Below, piece after piece: positions 1 to 9,000 of a stretch of DNA of 64,000 nt; within the stretch, counting starts at the first letter, position 1, and each line of letters starts with the position of its first letter. The notes beneath the pieces are model-generated. The model had not been told where the DNA came from. It did no database searches and worked only from the letters and a program-made list of their open reading frames with translations. The stretch lies in assembly GCA_964599635.1 (NCBI GenBank), contig CAZRGM010000011.1, positions 12,484 through 76,483 of the forward strand, given 5' to 3'. This stretch comes from WJMT01 sp964599635. GTDB lineage: Bacteria; Acidobacteriota; Aminicenantia; Aminicenantales; Aminicenantaceae. The translations under genes were made by a program, and so were the position numbers.

Positions 1-1
1 C

Positions 2-1756
2 TCTCAATCCAGCTTAAAAAGGGTTGACCAAAGTATAGAAAAAAAACAGCTTCATGAAATCAAAAACATCATCACTCACATTGAAAAAACATTCTCTCAG
101 ATGAAAATCTTCTCATCTGACCACGAAAATGTGGAATCGTTCATCGATCTTCTTTTTGATCGAATATCAAAATATTTAAATGAAAACTGGAAATTGGAAA
201 TAGGAGTTGAAGAAGTTTCCTTCACCTTTAATGGGATCCCTTTTTACACTCAAAAACAGCTATCCAAAAGTTTACCTTTCCTTTTTTACAAAGACGGAAT
301 CAAGATTTTATTTTTCTACAAGGGTTTATCCAGAGAGGAATTAAAGGAATTTTTAAAAATCATGAAAGAAGATTCGATTTTACCTCCAGAAGAAAGCGAT
401 ATAGTCATAGCCTTATGGGAAAAAGATTTTGCCCATATCCGCTACTACGCCCCTGATGACTATCTGGAAACCAAAATAGGAGTTGGGATAGAAATTCTAG
501 AATATAAAATCGATAGAAACAAATTATTCTCTGGAAAAATAAGGCTTAAACCCGAAGACAAATCAGCTCTAAACAGGAAAGCCAGGGATGGAAAACAACT
601 TTATAAAAAACTTTATGGGATAAATTCAGGAGAAAATCCATCTCTTCTCTCAAAATCGGAAATCGAATCGCTTCAAAACATGATTCAAAATCACAGAAAA
701 GAATCTGAGGAAAATCAATTCAAAATCCTTTTACTCGATATTTTATACTTGGAAAAACGGCCTGAAAAAGTCGAATCTTTAGTCAATCAATTTGTTCAAT
801 ACATGAATCAACAAATCAATAAAGGAAATTTCAAAAATGCACTTGCTCTCTATCAAGAACTTCTCGACCTTAAAAACTATCTTTCTGAAATAGATCCATC
901 CAAGGAAAAACTGATCGAAAATTTTTTTAACTCACCTGAAATAGAAATAACTGTTCCTCAAGTTGAGGAAATACTCAATAAAGGACTTTTTAAAGAGTTG
1001 GATTTTTTTCTTAAATACATAACTTTTATGGGCGGTAAATGCATCCCTATTTTAAGCTATCTCTATGATCATCTGCAGGAATCTGAAACAAAGGAAAAAA
1101 TTATCACCACCCTCAAACAGGTCGGAAAAGAAAATCTTTTAGAACTTATTAAAATCGCACGTGACGAAAGACCCGAACTTACTTTAATCATCATCTCAAT
1201 CTTTCAAGAATCCAAGGAGAAACGAGCCGTCCATCATCTTGCCCGCTTTCTCAGTTATAAAAATAAAAGAGTCCTAAACGCAGCTATAAAGTCTATAGGG
1301 AGCTTCAAAGATCCTGATGGAAATAAAATCCTTTTCCCATTGCTTTCTCATGAAAATCAAGAAATAAAAATGCTTGCCGCTGAAAATATTCACATGACTG
1401 AAGAAGATCCGGTTTTCAACAAAATCCTCCAAATCGTTAAAGAAAAAAAATTCAAAAAAGAAAACAGAAAACAAAAAAAAGCATTACTGCTGACCTTAGC
1501 AAGATCTGACAGCAGAAAAGCCTATGATGTCTTAGAAAAATTCATAAAAAAAGTCGGGATATTTTCTTTTCCCACAAAGGTGGAGTTAGCTCTATGTGCG
1601 GTAGAGGCACTTGAAAAAGCAGGAGGGAATTCTGGCTATACAATCCTTAAAAACATGACGAATTCCCGGAACAAAAAAATAAGAAAGGGGTGCCAAAAAG
1701 CTGTCAATAGTCTCTCACAAGATAGGAATAAGGAAGTCACTCATGATCAATCCTAA
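2..1756 (+). CDS. HEAT-repeat protein, 5' end outside the window
   Basis: The reading frame is open from base 2, with no stop before the first ATG at 101, so the gene very likely starts upstream of the window and 584 codons are visible. The N-terminal part (roughly 40-135 residues into the visible part) is an alpha/beta domain with the pattern LFFYKGLSREELKEFLKIM. The next gene has a similar domain. The second half is built of paired helices like HEAT/armadillo repeats, for example the stretches around KRAVHHLARFLSYKNKRVLN and KILFPLLSHENQEIKMLAAE. Such proteins are usually scaffolds for protein-protein contacts. No signal peptide or membrane segment is visible. The stop overlaps the downstream HD-GYP gene by 14 bases, so the two are probably co-transcribed and may act together. 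The exact partner is unknown. Confidence 0.7.
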   Translation, partial: SQSSLKRVDQSIEKKQLHEIKNIITHIEKTFSQMKIFSSDHENVESFIDLLFDRISKYLNENWKLEIGVEEVSFTFNGIPFYTQKQLSKSLPFLFYKDGIKILFFYKGLSREELKEFLKIMKEDSILPPEESDIVIALWEKDFAHIRYYAPDDYLETKIGVGIEILEYKIDRNKLFSGKIRLKPEDKSALNRKARDGKQLYKKLYGINSGENPSLLSKSEIESLQNMIQNHRKESEENQFKILLLDILYLEKRPEKVESLVNQFVQYMNQQINKGNFKNALALYQELLDLKNYLSEIDPSKEKLIENFFNSPEIEITVPQVEEILNKGLFKELDFFLKYITFMGGKCIPILSYLYDHLQESETKEKIITTLKQVGKENLLELIKIARDERPELTLIIISIFQESKEKRAVHHLARFLSYKNKRVLNAAIKSIGSFKDPDGNKILFPLLSHENQEIKMLAAENIHMTEEDPVFNKILQIVKEKKFKKENRKQKKALLLTLARSDSRKAYDVLEKFIKKVGIFSFPTKVELALCAVEALEKAGGNSGYTILKNMTNSRNKKIRKGCQKAVNSLSQDRNKEVTHDQS

Positions 1757-3209
1757 ATCTAACTCTAATCCCTCAAATCTTCCTGTAAATAAGAGCAGCC
1801 CAGAATTAATAAAAGGAGGCGTCAGGATTATTTTTAGACTTAACAGAGCCTACCGCACTTCAATAATATATAGCTCAAACAATGCTATATACTTACGGCA
1901 GATAAACCTCCTCAATAATCAGATTAAATCCGCACTAAAATTATATGGGAAGGCGCATTTAACACTCAAAAAAAACTCCCTAGAATTTAATCACAGAAAA
2001 CTTAAATTCAGCTTTTCAGATTATCATATATTCAAGTTTATCCAAGACGAATTCAAAAAAAAAGAGATCGGCGAACTGAGCTTTCTTCCCTCGTTAGAAA
2101 AAGAAGAACTTAACAGATTTATCACCCTTCTATCAAAAAAAGAATATAATCCCAAAAATCCCTACGAAGATTTTATTTCCGTCCTTAAAGAAAAAAACAT
2201 CGAGAATATCATTGTTGAAAAAATTCCTTTCTATGAAGAATCTAAGAAAAAAAACAGAGATACCAAAAGAATTTTCTTTTTAGGGATAACCCATTTAAAA
2301 GAAATATTTCAGAATGCCGACAAACCAGAAGAACAAGTTTCTCTCCTCACGACCAAAAGGCTGATTCAGTCTATATTCAATCATATTACAGACAACGAAT
2401 CTTTTATACAAGGCCTGACAAATATAAAAAATTTTGATAAATACACCCTCAACCACTCCGTTAATGTTTGCGTCCTGTCCATATCTTTGGGCAAGAAATT
2501 AGGGCTGGACAGAAATGAACTTGTTGACCTTGGGCTAGCTGCCTTGTTTCATGATTTTGGGAAACTTGATGTCCCTAAAGATATTCTTGTGAAACCCGGT
2601 AAACTCAGTGAAGAAGAAAGAAGAACCATAGAAAAACACACTTTTTATGGAGCGGTCCGATTAATTGACTTCAAACAAAAAACCTATCTTCCCTTAAAAG
2701 CATTAAGTGTTGCCCTAGAACACCATGAATCAGAAGGAAAAAAGGGGTACCCCACACTCATCAAAAAAAGAGCGATGGATTTTTACAGTAAAATTGTCAA
2801 AGTCGCTGATGTTTATGACGCCATGACCACAACCAGACCCTATCGGGAAAAGAATCTCTCAAAAGAAGAAGTTTTATCCTTTATGTTGGAGAAAATCAAC
2901 GAAGAATTCGATCCTATAATACTGAAGGTCTTTGTGGATACCATAGGAATTTGCCCTATCGGATCAGTTGTCCTTCTTGATACAGGCGAAACAGGAATCG
3001 TTTTTGAAAAAAACGGAGAATCTAAATATATGATGCGTCCTAAAGTCAAACTTATTTCAGATGAAAACGGAAATAAAATTGACGGCGCTGTGGTTGATCT
3101 TACAGAAAAAGACAAAGAAAACCACTATAAAAGAAGTATTGTGAAAACATTAGATGAACATCAATACCATATAAAACCATCTGACTATTTTGTGGCTGAG
3201 GCTGAATAA
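1743..3209 (+). CDS. HD-GYP domain phosphohydrolase (c-di-GMP phosphodiesterase family)
   Basis: This 488-residue cytoplasmic protein has an N-terminal domain (about residues 20-130) resembling that of the upstream HEAT protein, followed by an HD-GYP domain (about 200-400). The HD motif is in LAALFHDFGKLDVP, a second metal-binding His pair is in EHHESEGKKGYP, and GYP itself is present. HD-GYP enzymes hydrolyse cyclic di-GMP. A C-terminal segment (IGSVVLLDTGETGIVFEKNG) is the usual beta-rich extension of such proteins. The ATG lies inside the end of the preceding gene, which suggests translational coupling. A REC-GGDEF protein and several PilZ proteins elsewhere in the window give a plausible c-di-GMP circuit. 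Whether this enzyme is active is not proven, although the metal ligands look intact. Confidence 0.85.
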   Translation: MINPKSNSNPSNLPVNKSSPELIKGGVRIIFRLNRAYRTSIIYSSNNAIYLRQINLLNNQIKSALKLYGKAHLTLKKNSLEFNHRKLKFSFSDYHIFKFIQDEFKKKEIGELSFLPSLEKEELNRFITLLSKKEYNPKNPYEDFISVLKEKNIENIIVEKIPFYEESKKKNRDTKRIFFLGITHLKEIFQNADKPEEQVSLLTTKRLIQSIFNHITDNESFIQGLTNIKNFDKYTLNHSVNVCVLSISLGKKLGLDRNELVDLGLAALFHDFGKLDVPKDILVKPGKLSEEERRTIEKHTFYGAVRLIDFKQKTYLPLKALSVALEHHESEGKKGYPTLIKKRAMDFYSKIVKVADVYDAMTTTRPYREKNLSKEEVLSFMLEKINEEFDPIILKVFVDTIGICPIGSVVLLDTGETGIVFEKNGESKYMMRPKVKLISDENGNKIDGAVVDLTEKDKENHYKRSIVKTLDEHQYHIKPSDYFVAEAE

Positions 3210-3266
3210 GAAATCAAAAACAACCAGCCGAAAATAATGAAGAATGAGAATTGGATGAATGTTCTT

Positions 3267-3294
3267 TTGACTTTGTTTTTAATTTTTATATAAT
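3267..3294 (+). promoter_or_regulatory. Sigma-70-type promoter for the phosphodiesterase cluster
   Basis: TTGACT (3267-3272) and TATAAT (3289-3294) are separated by 16 bases. The predicted transcription start is about 20 bases upstream of the ATG at 3320. It is a near-consensus match in the gap after the HD-GYP gene. Confidence 0.65.
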
Positions 3295-3319
3295 AAAATA
3301 ATTTTTACAGGAAAAAATC

Positions 3320-4615
3320 ATGAGCCTTTTCAGAAAAAAAAGGAAAAAAAGGGTGTGTGTCATCGGACTGGATGGAGTCCCCTTCCCTATGATCCATAAC
3401 CTTGCCCAGAAAAATGTCATGCCAACCTTCTCTAACTTAATCCAATTAGGACACCTCCATAAAATGAAAGCCAGCTTACCAGAAATCTCTTCTGTGAGCT
3501 GGACAGATTTTATGACAGGGAAAAATTCTGGAACTCACGGAATATTTGGATTTACAGATTTAGTAAAAAATTCATATGATCTTAGATTTCCGAATTTCCT
3601 TGAAGTCAAAACAGAAACTTTCTGGGATAAACTGGCAAAAAAAGGGAAAAAATCTATTATCATCAATCAGCCTTCGACATATCCTGCCAGAAAAATTAAC
3701 GGCAAGCTGATATCCGGATTTGTGGCTATCGAATTATCAAAAGCAGTCTATCCCCCATCTATCAAACCTCTCCTAGAAAAAATCAAATATCAAATAGATA
3801 TAGACACTTTTAGAGCCAGAGAAAATCATGAATTTTTGTGGAAAGAACTCGAAAAAACACTTGTCAGCCGGGAAAAAGCTTTTGATCTATTCTGGAAGCA
3901 AGATTGGGATTATTTCGAATTCGTTATAACCGGAACTGATAGGTTGATGCACTTTCTTTGGGATGCTTATCAAGACGAAGCTCATCCTTATCATGAAAAA
4001 TTTCTGGAATACTATCGCAAAGTCGATCAATTAGTCGGAAAAATAATCTCTTCTTTCCAAAAAACAACCGGAGGACATGAAGGCTTATATCTTCTTTCAG
4101 ATCATGGTTTTACAGGTATCAAACAGGAAGTCTATTTAAATTCATGGCTTAAAAAGAACGGCTATATAAACTTTGAGACAGACTCTCCTCAAAAACTCAG
4201 TGAAATGACTCGGGATTCCATTGCTTTTGCGATGGATCCCAACCGCATCTACATTAACCTAAAAAATAAATTCCCAAAGGGAAAAGTAAGAAAGTCAGAA
4301 AAACAAGCCTTGAAAAATGAAATAAAGAAAAAATTAAAAAACTTAAATTATGAAGGAGAAGAAGTCATTGAAAAAATCTCTGATACAGAAGACATTTATT
4401 CAGGTCCAGAAATCCCAAATGGACCTGACCTCATCGTTGTGTCTAAACATGGTTATGATATGAAAGGTTCAATAAAGAGAGAAGAAATCTTTGGCCGTTC
4501 AAACTTAAAAGGAATGCATACCTGGGACAAGGCTTTTTTTTGGGCTACCAAAGAGAAAAGTTCTGACCTCTGCATTTCTGACATTGCCGAGATCATTCTG
4601 GAAGACTTTGACTAA
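3320..4615 (+). CDS. Alkaline phosphatase superfamily phosphodiesterase (type I phosphodiesterase/nucleotide pyrophosphatase), soluble
   Basis: This 431-residue protein begins with the superfamily's first metal-binding strand, VIGLDGVPFPMI. It carries the nucleophile region SWTDFMTGKNSGTHGIFGF (catalytic Ser/Thr context) near residue 60 and the second metal motif LLSDHGF near residue 255. These are hallmarks of type I phosphodiesterases, which hydrolyse phosphodiester or phosphonate bonds. No signal peptide is visible, so a cytoplasmic location is likely, unlike its two neighbours. A good promoter lies upstream and the next gene starts 5 bases downstream. The substrate cannot be read from sequence. 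Confidence 0.8.
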   Translation: MSLFRKKRKKRVCVIGLDGVPFPMIHNLAQKNVMPTFSNLIQLGHLHKMKASLPEISSVSWTDFMTGKNSGTHGIFGFTDLVKNSYDLRFPNFLEVKTETFWDKLAKKGKKSIIINQPSTYPARKINGKLISGFVAIELSKAVYPPSIKPLLEKIKYQIDIDTFRARENHEFLWKELEKTLVSREKAFDLFWKQDWDYFEFVITGTDRLMHFLWDAYQDEAHPYHEKFLEYYRKVDQLVGKIISSFQKTTGGHEGLYLLSDHGFTGIKQEVYLNSWLKKNGYINFETDSPQKLSEMTRDSIAFAMDPNRIYINLKNKFPKGKVRKSEKQALKNEIKKKLKNLNYEGEEVIEKISDTEDIYSGPEIPNGPDLIVVSKHGYDMKGSIKREEIFGRSNLKGMHTWDKAFFWATKEKSSDLCISDIAEIILEDFD

Positions 4616-4619
4616 TTTC

Positions 4620-6701
4620 ATGAACAAAAAACCAATTTTTATTGTTTTATTTCTTGGTGGGATTCTCATTCTTCCGCTGTCTTTATCAGCCTATATAGGC
4701 CCTGGAGCTGGATTTGCCTTTCTCTCCTCGTTCTTAGTTTTTTTTCTCACTTTCCTATTAGCTATTTTCTCTCTTCTTTCTTGGCCTTTCCGGTTTCTTT
4801 TTAAATTGGTCAAAAGAAGAAAAACCTATAAAAAAAGTTTAGTCAACCAAGTTGTCATCGTTGGACTCGATGGAATGGAACCGACTCTTGTTGAAAAATT
4901 TATGAACGAAGGAAAGCTGCCCCACTTCTCTCAACTCAAAAATACAGGAGTCTATAAGGAGCTTGCCACCACCATTCCCTCTATTTCACCTGTTGCATGG
5001 TCGTCATTCATGACTGGATGCCATCCGGCAAAACACAATATATTCGATTTTCTAAGCCGGAATCCCCAAACATATCTTCCAGATCTCTCTTCTGCCCAAA
5101 TCAGCAGTCCTGAAAAATTTTTATCTTTAGGAAAATATAAAATACCCCTCTCAAAACCAGTTATTAAGGGATTAAGAAAAAGCATTCCATTCTGGAAAAT
5201 CCTAGGGCAGAATGGTATTTTCAGCACGATCTTACGAATCCCCATCACTTTTCCCCCCGAAAAATTCTATGGACATCTCGTCTCAGGAATGTGTGCACCA
5301 GACCTTAAAGGGAGTCAGGGAACATTTTCATTTTATAGCTCAGAAAAAACTGACATCGGGGAAGGAGGCATGGTTATCCCCGTCACATTAAACAGCAACA
5401 CGATTGAGACTTATATTTCTGGCCCAACAAATTCTCTGCATAAAGACGAACAAGAGATGCGTTTAGCCATGAAAATCCGAATATTTCCCCAAAAAGATTC
5501 GATCTCTATCCATATTTCAAAAAAATCTTTTGTGTTAAGAAAAAACAAGCTGTCTGACTGGATTAAAATCACCTTTAAGCCGGGATTAGGGATGAAAATA
5601 AGAGCCATATGCCGGTTTTATGTGTCTGAAATATCCCCTGAATTTAAGATGTATATGACACCTCTAAATATAGACCCTGAAAAGCCCTCTCTGCCCATTT
5701 CCCATCCTTTTGTTTACTCCTCTTACATTGCCAAATTATTAGGACCCTATAACACCTTAGGGGAAACAGATGATACATGGGCCTTAAATGAAAAGATACT
5801 GGATGAAGACACATTCCTTGAGCTTTGTTATGACAACCAAAAAGAATCAGAAAAAATGCTGTTCAACGCCATGAATAAAACAAGACGGGGTGTTGTTGCC
5901 TGCTGGTTTCAAATAACCGACAGCCTCCAGCATATGTTTTTCCGTTATTTAGATAAAAATCACCCAGCGCTCAAATACTCCCTATCTGAAAAAAATGAAA
6001 AAGTTATTGAAGACTTGTATATCAAAATGGACGAATTAGTGGGAAGGATTCTGAATAAAATAAATAAAAAATCATTTCTGATAGTCATGTCTGATCATGG
6101 TTTCAAACAATTCAAGCGGGGTGTGAATATAAATTCATGGCTCTACCAAAATGGTTATTTAAGACTCAAAGACGGCAAAAATCAAAGCGGAGAATGGTTC
6201 AAAGATGTCGATTGGAAAAACACGAAAGCTTATGGACTTGGACTAGCTGGAATTTATATCAATCTCAAGGGGAGAGAAAGAGATGGGATTGTGAATCCAG
6301 GAAAAGAATACCTAGAACTCAAAACTGAACTCAAAACAAAGCTAGAGAATTTAAAAGACCCAAAAGAAAATAAAAATGCGATTAGAACAATCTATGACCG
6401 GGATCAAATTCCCGCAGGCCCCTATAAGAATAATTGTCCAGACTTAATCGTTGGATACTCTGAGGGATACAGGGTCTCCTGGGATTCTGTAAGCGGAAAA
6501 GTCAATTCCTATAGCTTCCAGGACAATAGGAAAGCATGGAGTGGAGACCATTGCATTGATCCTGAAATAGTACCGGGTGTTTTATTCTGTAATCATAAAA
6601 TAAATAAACAAAAAGCGAGCATCGTAGATATTGCTCCGACGGTCTTGAAACTGTTTGGAATCAAGCCCCCTTCACATATGGATGGATTTCCTTTGATATA
6701 A
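4620..6701 (+). CDS. Membrane-anchored alkaline phosphatase superfamily phosphodiesterase
   Basis: I chose the ATG at 4620, just after the previous stop, because it gives a clean signal-like N-terminus (MNKKPIFIVLFLGGILILPL). An in-frame ATG at 4584 would add 12 residues inside the upstream gene. The first 75 residues hold a hydrophobic signal/anchor, the segment AYIGPGAGFAFL and a second hydrophobic stretch. The enzyme domain follows: VVIVGLDGMEPTLVEK, then SPVAWSSFMTGCHPAKHNIF, and LIVMSDHGFKQF about 490 residues in. The C-terminus has the SGDHC and DIAPTVLKLFGI signatures common in this superfamily. The protein is about 250 residues longer than the upstream paralogue because of a beta-rich insert. 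Substrate unknown. Confidence 0.8.
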   Translation: MNKKPIFIVLFLGGILILPLSLSAYIGPGAGFAFLSSFLVFFLTFLLAIFSLLSWPFRFLFKLVKRRKTYKKSLVNQVVIVGLDGMEPTLVEKFMNEGKLPHFSQLKNTGVYKELATTIPSISPVAWSSFMTGCHPAKHNIFDFLSRNPQTYLPDLSSAQISSPEKFLSLGKYKIPLSKPVIKGLRKSIPFWKILGQNGIFSTILRIPITFPPEKFYGHLVSGMCAPDLKGSQGTFSFYSSEKTDIGEGGMVIPVTLNSNTIETYISGPTNSLHKDEQEMRLAMKIRIFPQKDSISIHISKKSFVLRKNKLSDWIKITFKPGLGMKIRAICRFYVSEISPEFKMYMTPLNIDPEKPSLPISHPFVYSSYIAKLLGPYNTLGETDDTWALNEKILDEDTFLELCYDNQKESEKMLFNAMNKTRRGVVACWFQITDSLQHMFFRYLDKNHPALKYSLSEKNEKVIEDLYIKMDELVGRILNKINKKSFLIVMSDHGFKQFKRGVNINSWLYQNGYLRLKDGKNQSGEWFKDVDWKNTKAYGLGLAGIYINLKGRERDGIVNPGKEYLELKTELKTKLENLKDPKENKNAIRTIYDRDQIPAGPYKNNCPDLIVGYSEGYRVSWDSVSGKVNSYSFQDNRKAWSGDHCIDPEIVPGVLFCNHKINKQKASIVDIAPTVLKLFGIKPPSHMDGFPLI

Positions 6702-6772
6702 TATTTTTATAAACTTTCCATTCCGTGTTAAAATAGATAAAAGATAGCAAAATGATTATTTAGGAAAAACCA

Positions 6773-8755
6773 ATGAAACACATCAACAGAAGAGAATTCC
6801 TTAAATGGGGTCTTACTGCGGGCTCTTTTCTAGCCCTCACCCCCACTAATACATTGACTAAGACTCTGGGAAACAAAGATACTCAGCACAAAATTATTGT
6901 GCTGGGTTTTGACGGAATTGATCCCAATCTATTGAAAGGATGGATCCAAGATGGAAAACTCCCCGCTTTTAGGCGGTTGTGGGAATCAGGAGATTTTAAG
7001 CCTTTGAGAACCAGCTGCCCCCCTCAAAGCCCTGTGGCCTGGTCAAATTTTATAACCGGTATGAATCCCGGGGGACATGGAATCTACGATTTTATCCATA
7101 GAGACCCTGAAACTTATATTCCTATATTTTCTGCATCTAAAACATCAGAAGCAACCAGAACACTGTCTATCAGTGGTTATGAATTCCCTCTATCCAGCGG
7201 AAAAGTTGAGCTTCTTAGAAGAGGGAGGGCTTTCTGGCAGATCCTGGAAGACTATGACATTCCTAGCACCGTTTTTAAAATTCCTTCCAATTACCCTCCG
7301 GCCCCTACCAAACAGAGGACATTATCTGGGATGGGGACCCCTGATATACTCGGAACTTACGGGATTTGTAACTATTATACAACAGAGGCTGCAGAAGTCG
7401 ATCCTGATTTAGGGGGTGCCAGAGTTCATGAAGTCTATGTCATAGGAAATCAAGTGCATGCGAAAATACCAGGCCCTGATAATCCTTTTAAAAAAGAACA
7501 TCCGGAATCTTCCGTTGATTTTTCTGTTTTCCTAGATCCCGTAAATCCTGTGGCCAAAATCAAAATACAGAATCATGAATTTATACTTAAAGAAGGCGAA
7601 TGGAGTGATTGGAAAAGAATTCATTTCGATATGATTCCTACCCAATCCATTAAAGGGATCACCAACTTTTTTCTAAAACAAATCCGCCCAGAATTCAAAC
7701 TCTATGTCTCTCCAGTTAATATTGACCCCGGGGACCCAGTGCTCCCCATATCAACACCCAGCTCTTATGCCAAAGAACTGGAAAAGGAATTCGGACCTTT
7801 CTTTACCAAAGGCCTTCCAGCAGACACCAGTGCTCTGACATATGGATTCTTAGACGACGGAGAGTTCCTCAAGCTAGATGACCTGATTTTAAATGAACGT
7901 CTGAACATATTTGATTACGAACTAAACCGTTTTGAGTCAGGAGTCCTTTTTTACTACTTCTCAAGCACTGACCAGAGACAGCATATGTTCTGGAGGCACA
8001 TTGATAAAGAAAGTCCTCTGTATGATGAAAAACTTGCTTCTCAGTATAAAAATACCATCTTCAATATCTATCAAACCGCAGACATGGTCCTTGATAAAGC
8101 CATGAAAAAATCGGATAAAAATACCATCATCATGGCTATATCTGATCATGGTTTTTCGCCGTTCCGCCGTCAGTTCAATATGAATACATGGCTGAAGGAA
8201 AACGGTTATCACAAACTCATTAATGAACAAAAACAAGGAGAAGACAGCCTATTCATGAATACAGACTGGAGCCAAACAAAAGCCTATGCCATAGGTCTTA
8301 ATGGAGTCTATATCAATCAGAAAGGCAGAGAATCGAGAGGCCTTGTGTCCCCAGGCCTTGATAAGGATAATCTTGTTCATGAGATAGCTCAAAAGCTTGA
8401 AAAATACAGAGATCCTGAAACAGGTGAAAAAGTGATCCTCAAAGCGTTTATAGCTAATGAAGTCTATTCTGGAGCTTATACCTCTATAGCACCTGATATT
8501 ATACTGGGATTTAACGCCGGTTATCGTATTTCCTGGTCATCCCCTTTAGGAAGACTTCCCAAAAATATCGTGGAGGACAATCAGGACAAATGGAGTGGGG
8601 ATCACTGCATGGCTCCCCAACTCATCCCGGGAATATTGTTAGTCAATAGAAAAATCAAAAAAGCTCATCCGGCTCTCTACGATTTATCCCCGACCATGCT
8701 TAAGATCTTTGGTATTCCTATCCCCAAAGATATGGTAGGAACCCCAGTTTTTTAA
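6773..8755 (+). CDS. Tat-exported alkaline phosphatase superfamily phosphodiesterase
   Basis: The N-terminus has a twin-arginine signal, INRREFLKWGLTAGSFLALT, so the protein is probably exported folded with its metals loaded. The catalytic domain follows: IVLGFDGIDPNLL, the nucleophile region SPVAWSNFITGMNPGGHGIY, and AISDHGFSPFRRQFNMNTWL. C-terminal SGDHC and LYDLSPTMLKIFGIP match the preceding membrane-anchored paralogue, and the two also share the beta-rich insert. The three neighbouring paralogues appear to have arisen by duplication and then diverged in location (cytoplasm, membrane, exported). The 63-codon RHH-like gene follows within 16 bases. Substrate unknown. Confidence 0.82.
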   Translation: MKHINRREFLKWGLTAGSFLALTPTNTLTKTLGNKDTQHKIIVLGFDGIDPNLLKGWIQDGKLPAFRRLWESGDFKPLRTSCPPQSPVAWSNFITGMNPGGHGIYDFIHRDPETYIPIFSASKTSEATRTLSISGYEFPLSSGKVELLRRGRAFWQILEDYDIPSTVFKIPSNYPPAPTKQRTLSGMGTPDILGTYGICNYYTTEAAEVDPDLGGARVHEVYVIGNQVHAKIPGPDNPFKKEHPESSVDFSVFLDPVNPVAKIKIQNHEFILKEGEWSDWKRIHFDMIPTQSIKGITNFFLKQIRPEFKLYVSPVNIDPGDPVLPISTPSSYAKELEKEFGPFFTKGLPADTSALTYGFLDDGEFLKLDDLILNERLNIFDYELNRFESGVLFYYFSSTDQRQHMFWRHIDKESPLYDEKLASQYKNTIFNIYQTADMVLDKAMKKSDKNTIIMAISDHGFSPFRRQFNMNTWLKENGYHKLINEQKQGEDSLFMNTDWSQTKAYAIGLNGVYINQKGRESRGLVSPGLDKDNLVHEIAQKLEKYRDPETGEKVILKAFIANEVYSGAYTSIAPDIILGFNAGYRISWSSPLGRLPKNIVEDNQDKWSGDHCMAPQLIPGILLVNRKIKKAHPALYDLSPTMLKIFGIPIPKDMVGTPVF

Positions 8756-8770
8756 AAGAAAGGAAATGAA

Positions 8771-8962
8771 ATGGGAAAAGCAAAAATCAAACTGGAAAAA
8801 GAACTTTTTAAAAAAGTGAAAAAATTCGCTTCTCTCTCTGGATATTCCTCCCCAGAAGAATTTATTACCCACTGTTTGGAAAACGAGATAACCAAACTAG
8901 AGGAATCTGATTCTGAAGAAGAAATGAAAAAGAAGCTCAAGGGATTAGGTTATATTTCTTGA
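8771..8962 (+). CDS. Small RHH-like protein with LGYI tail
   Basis: This 63-residue protein has a basic beta strand (KAKIKLEKELFKKVKKFA) followed by two predicted helices (SSPEEFITHCLENEITKLEE), the layout of a ribbon-helix-helix domain. An acidic linker and the tail KKLKGLGYIS follow. Similar L-x-x-LGYI tails occur at the C-termini of sulfatase- and phosphatase-type enzymes in related bacteria, and here the tail is on a free-standing small protein just behind three such enzymes. It could be a DNA-binding regulator or an accessory subunit. It starts 15 bases after the Tat phosphodiesterase with GAAAGGAAATG upstream. The family assignment rests on predicted secondary structure only. Confidence 0.6.
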   Translation: MGKAKIKLEKELFKKVKKFASLSGYSSPEEFITHCLENEITKLEESDSEEEMKKKLKGLGYIS

Positions 8963-9000
8963 AACATCCCCTAAAGATAAATCCTACAAAGTCTTGAAAA

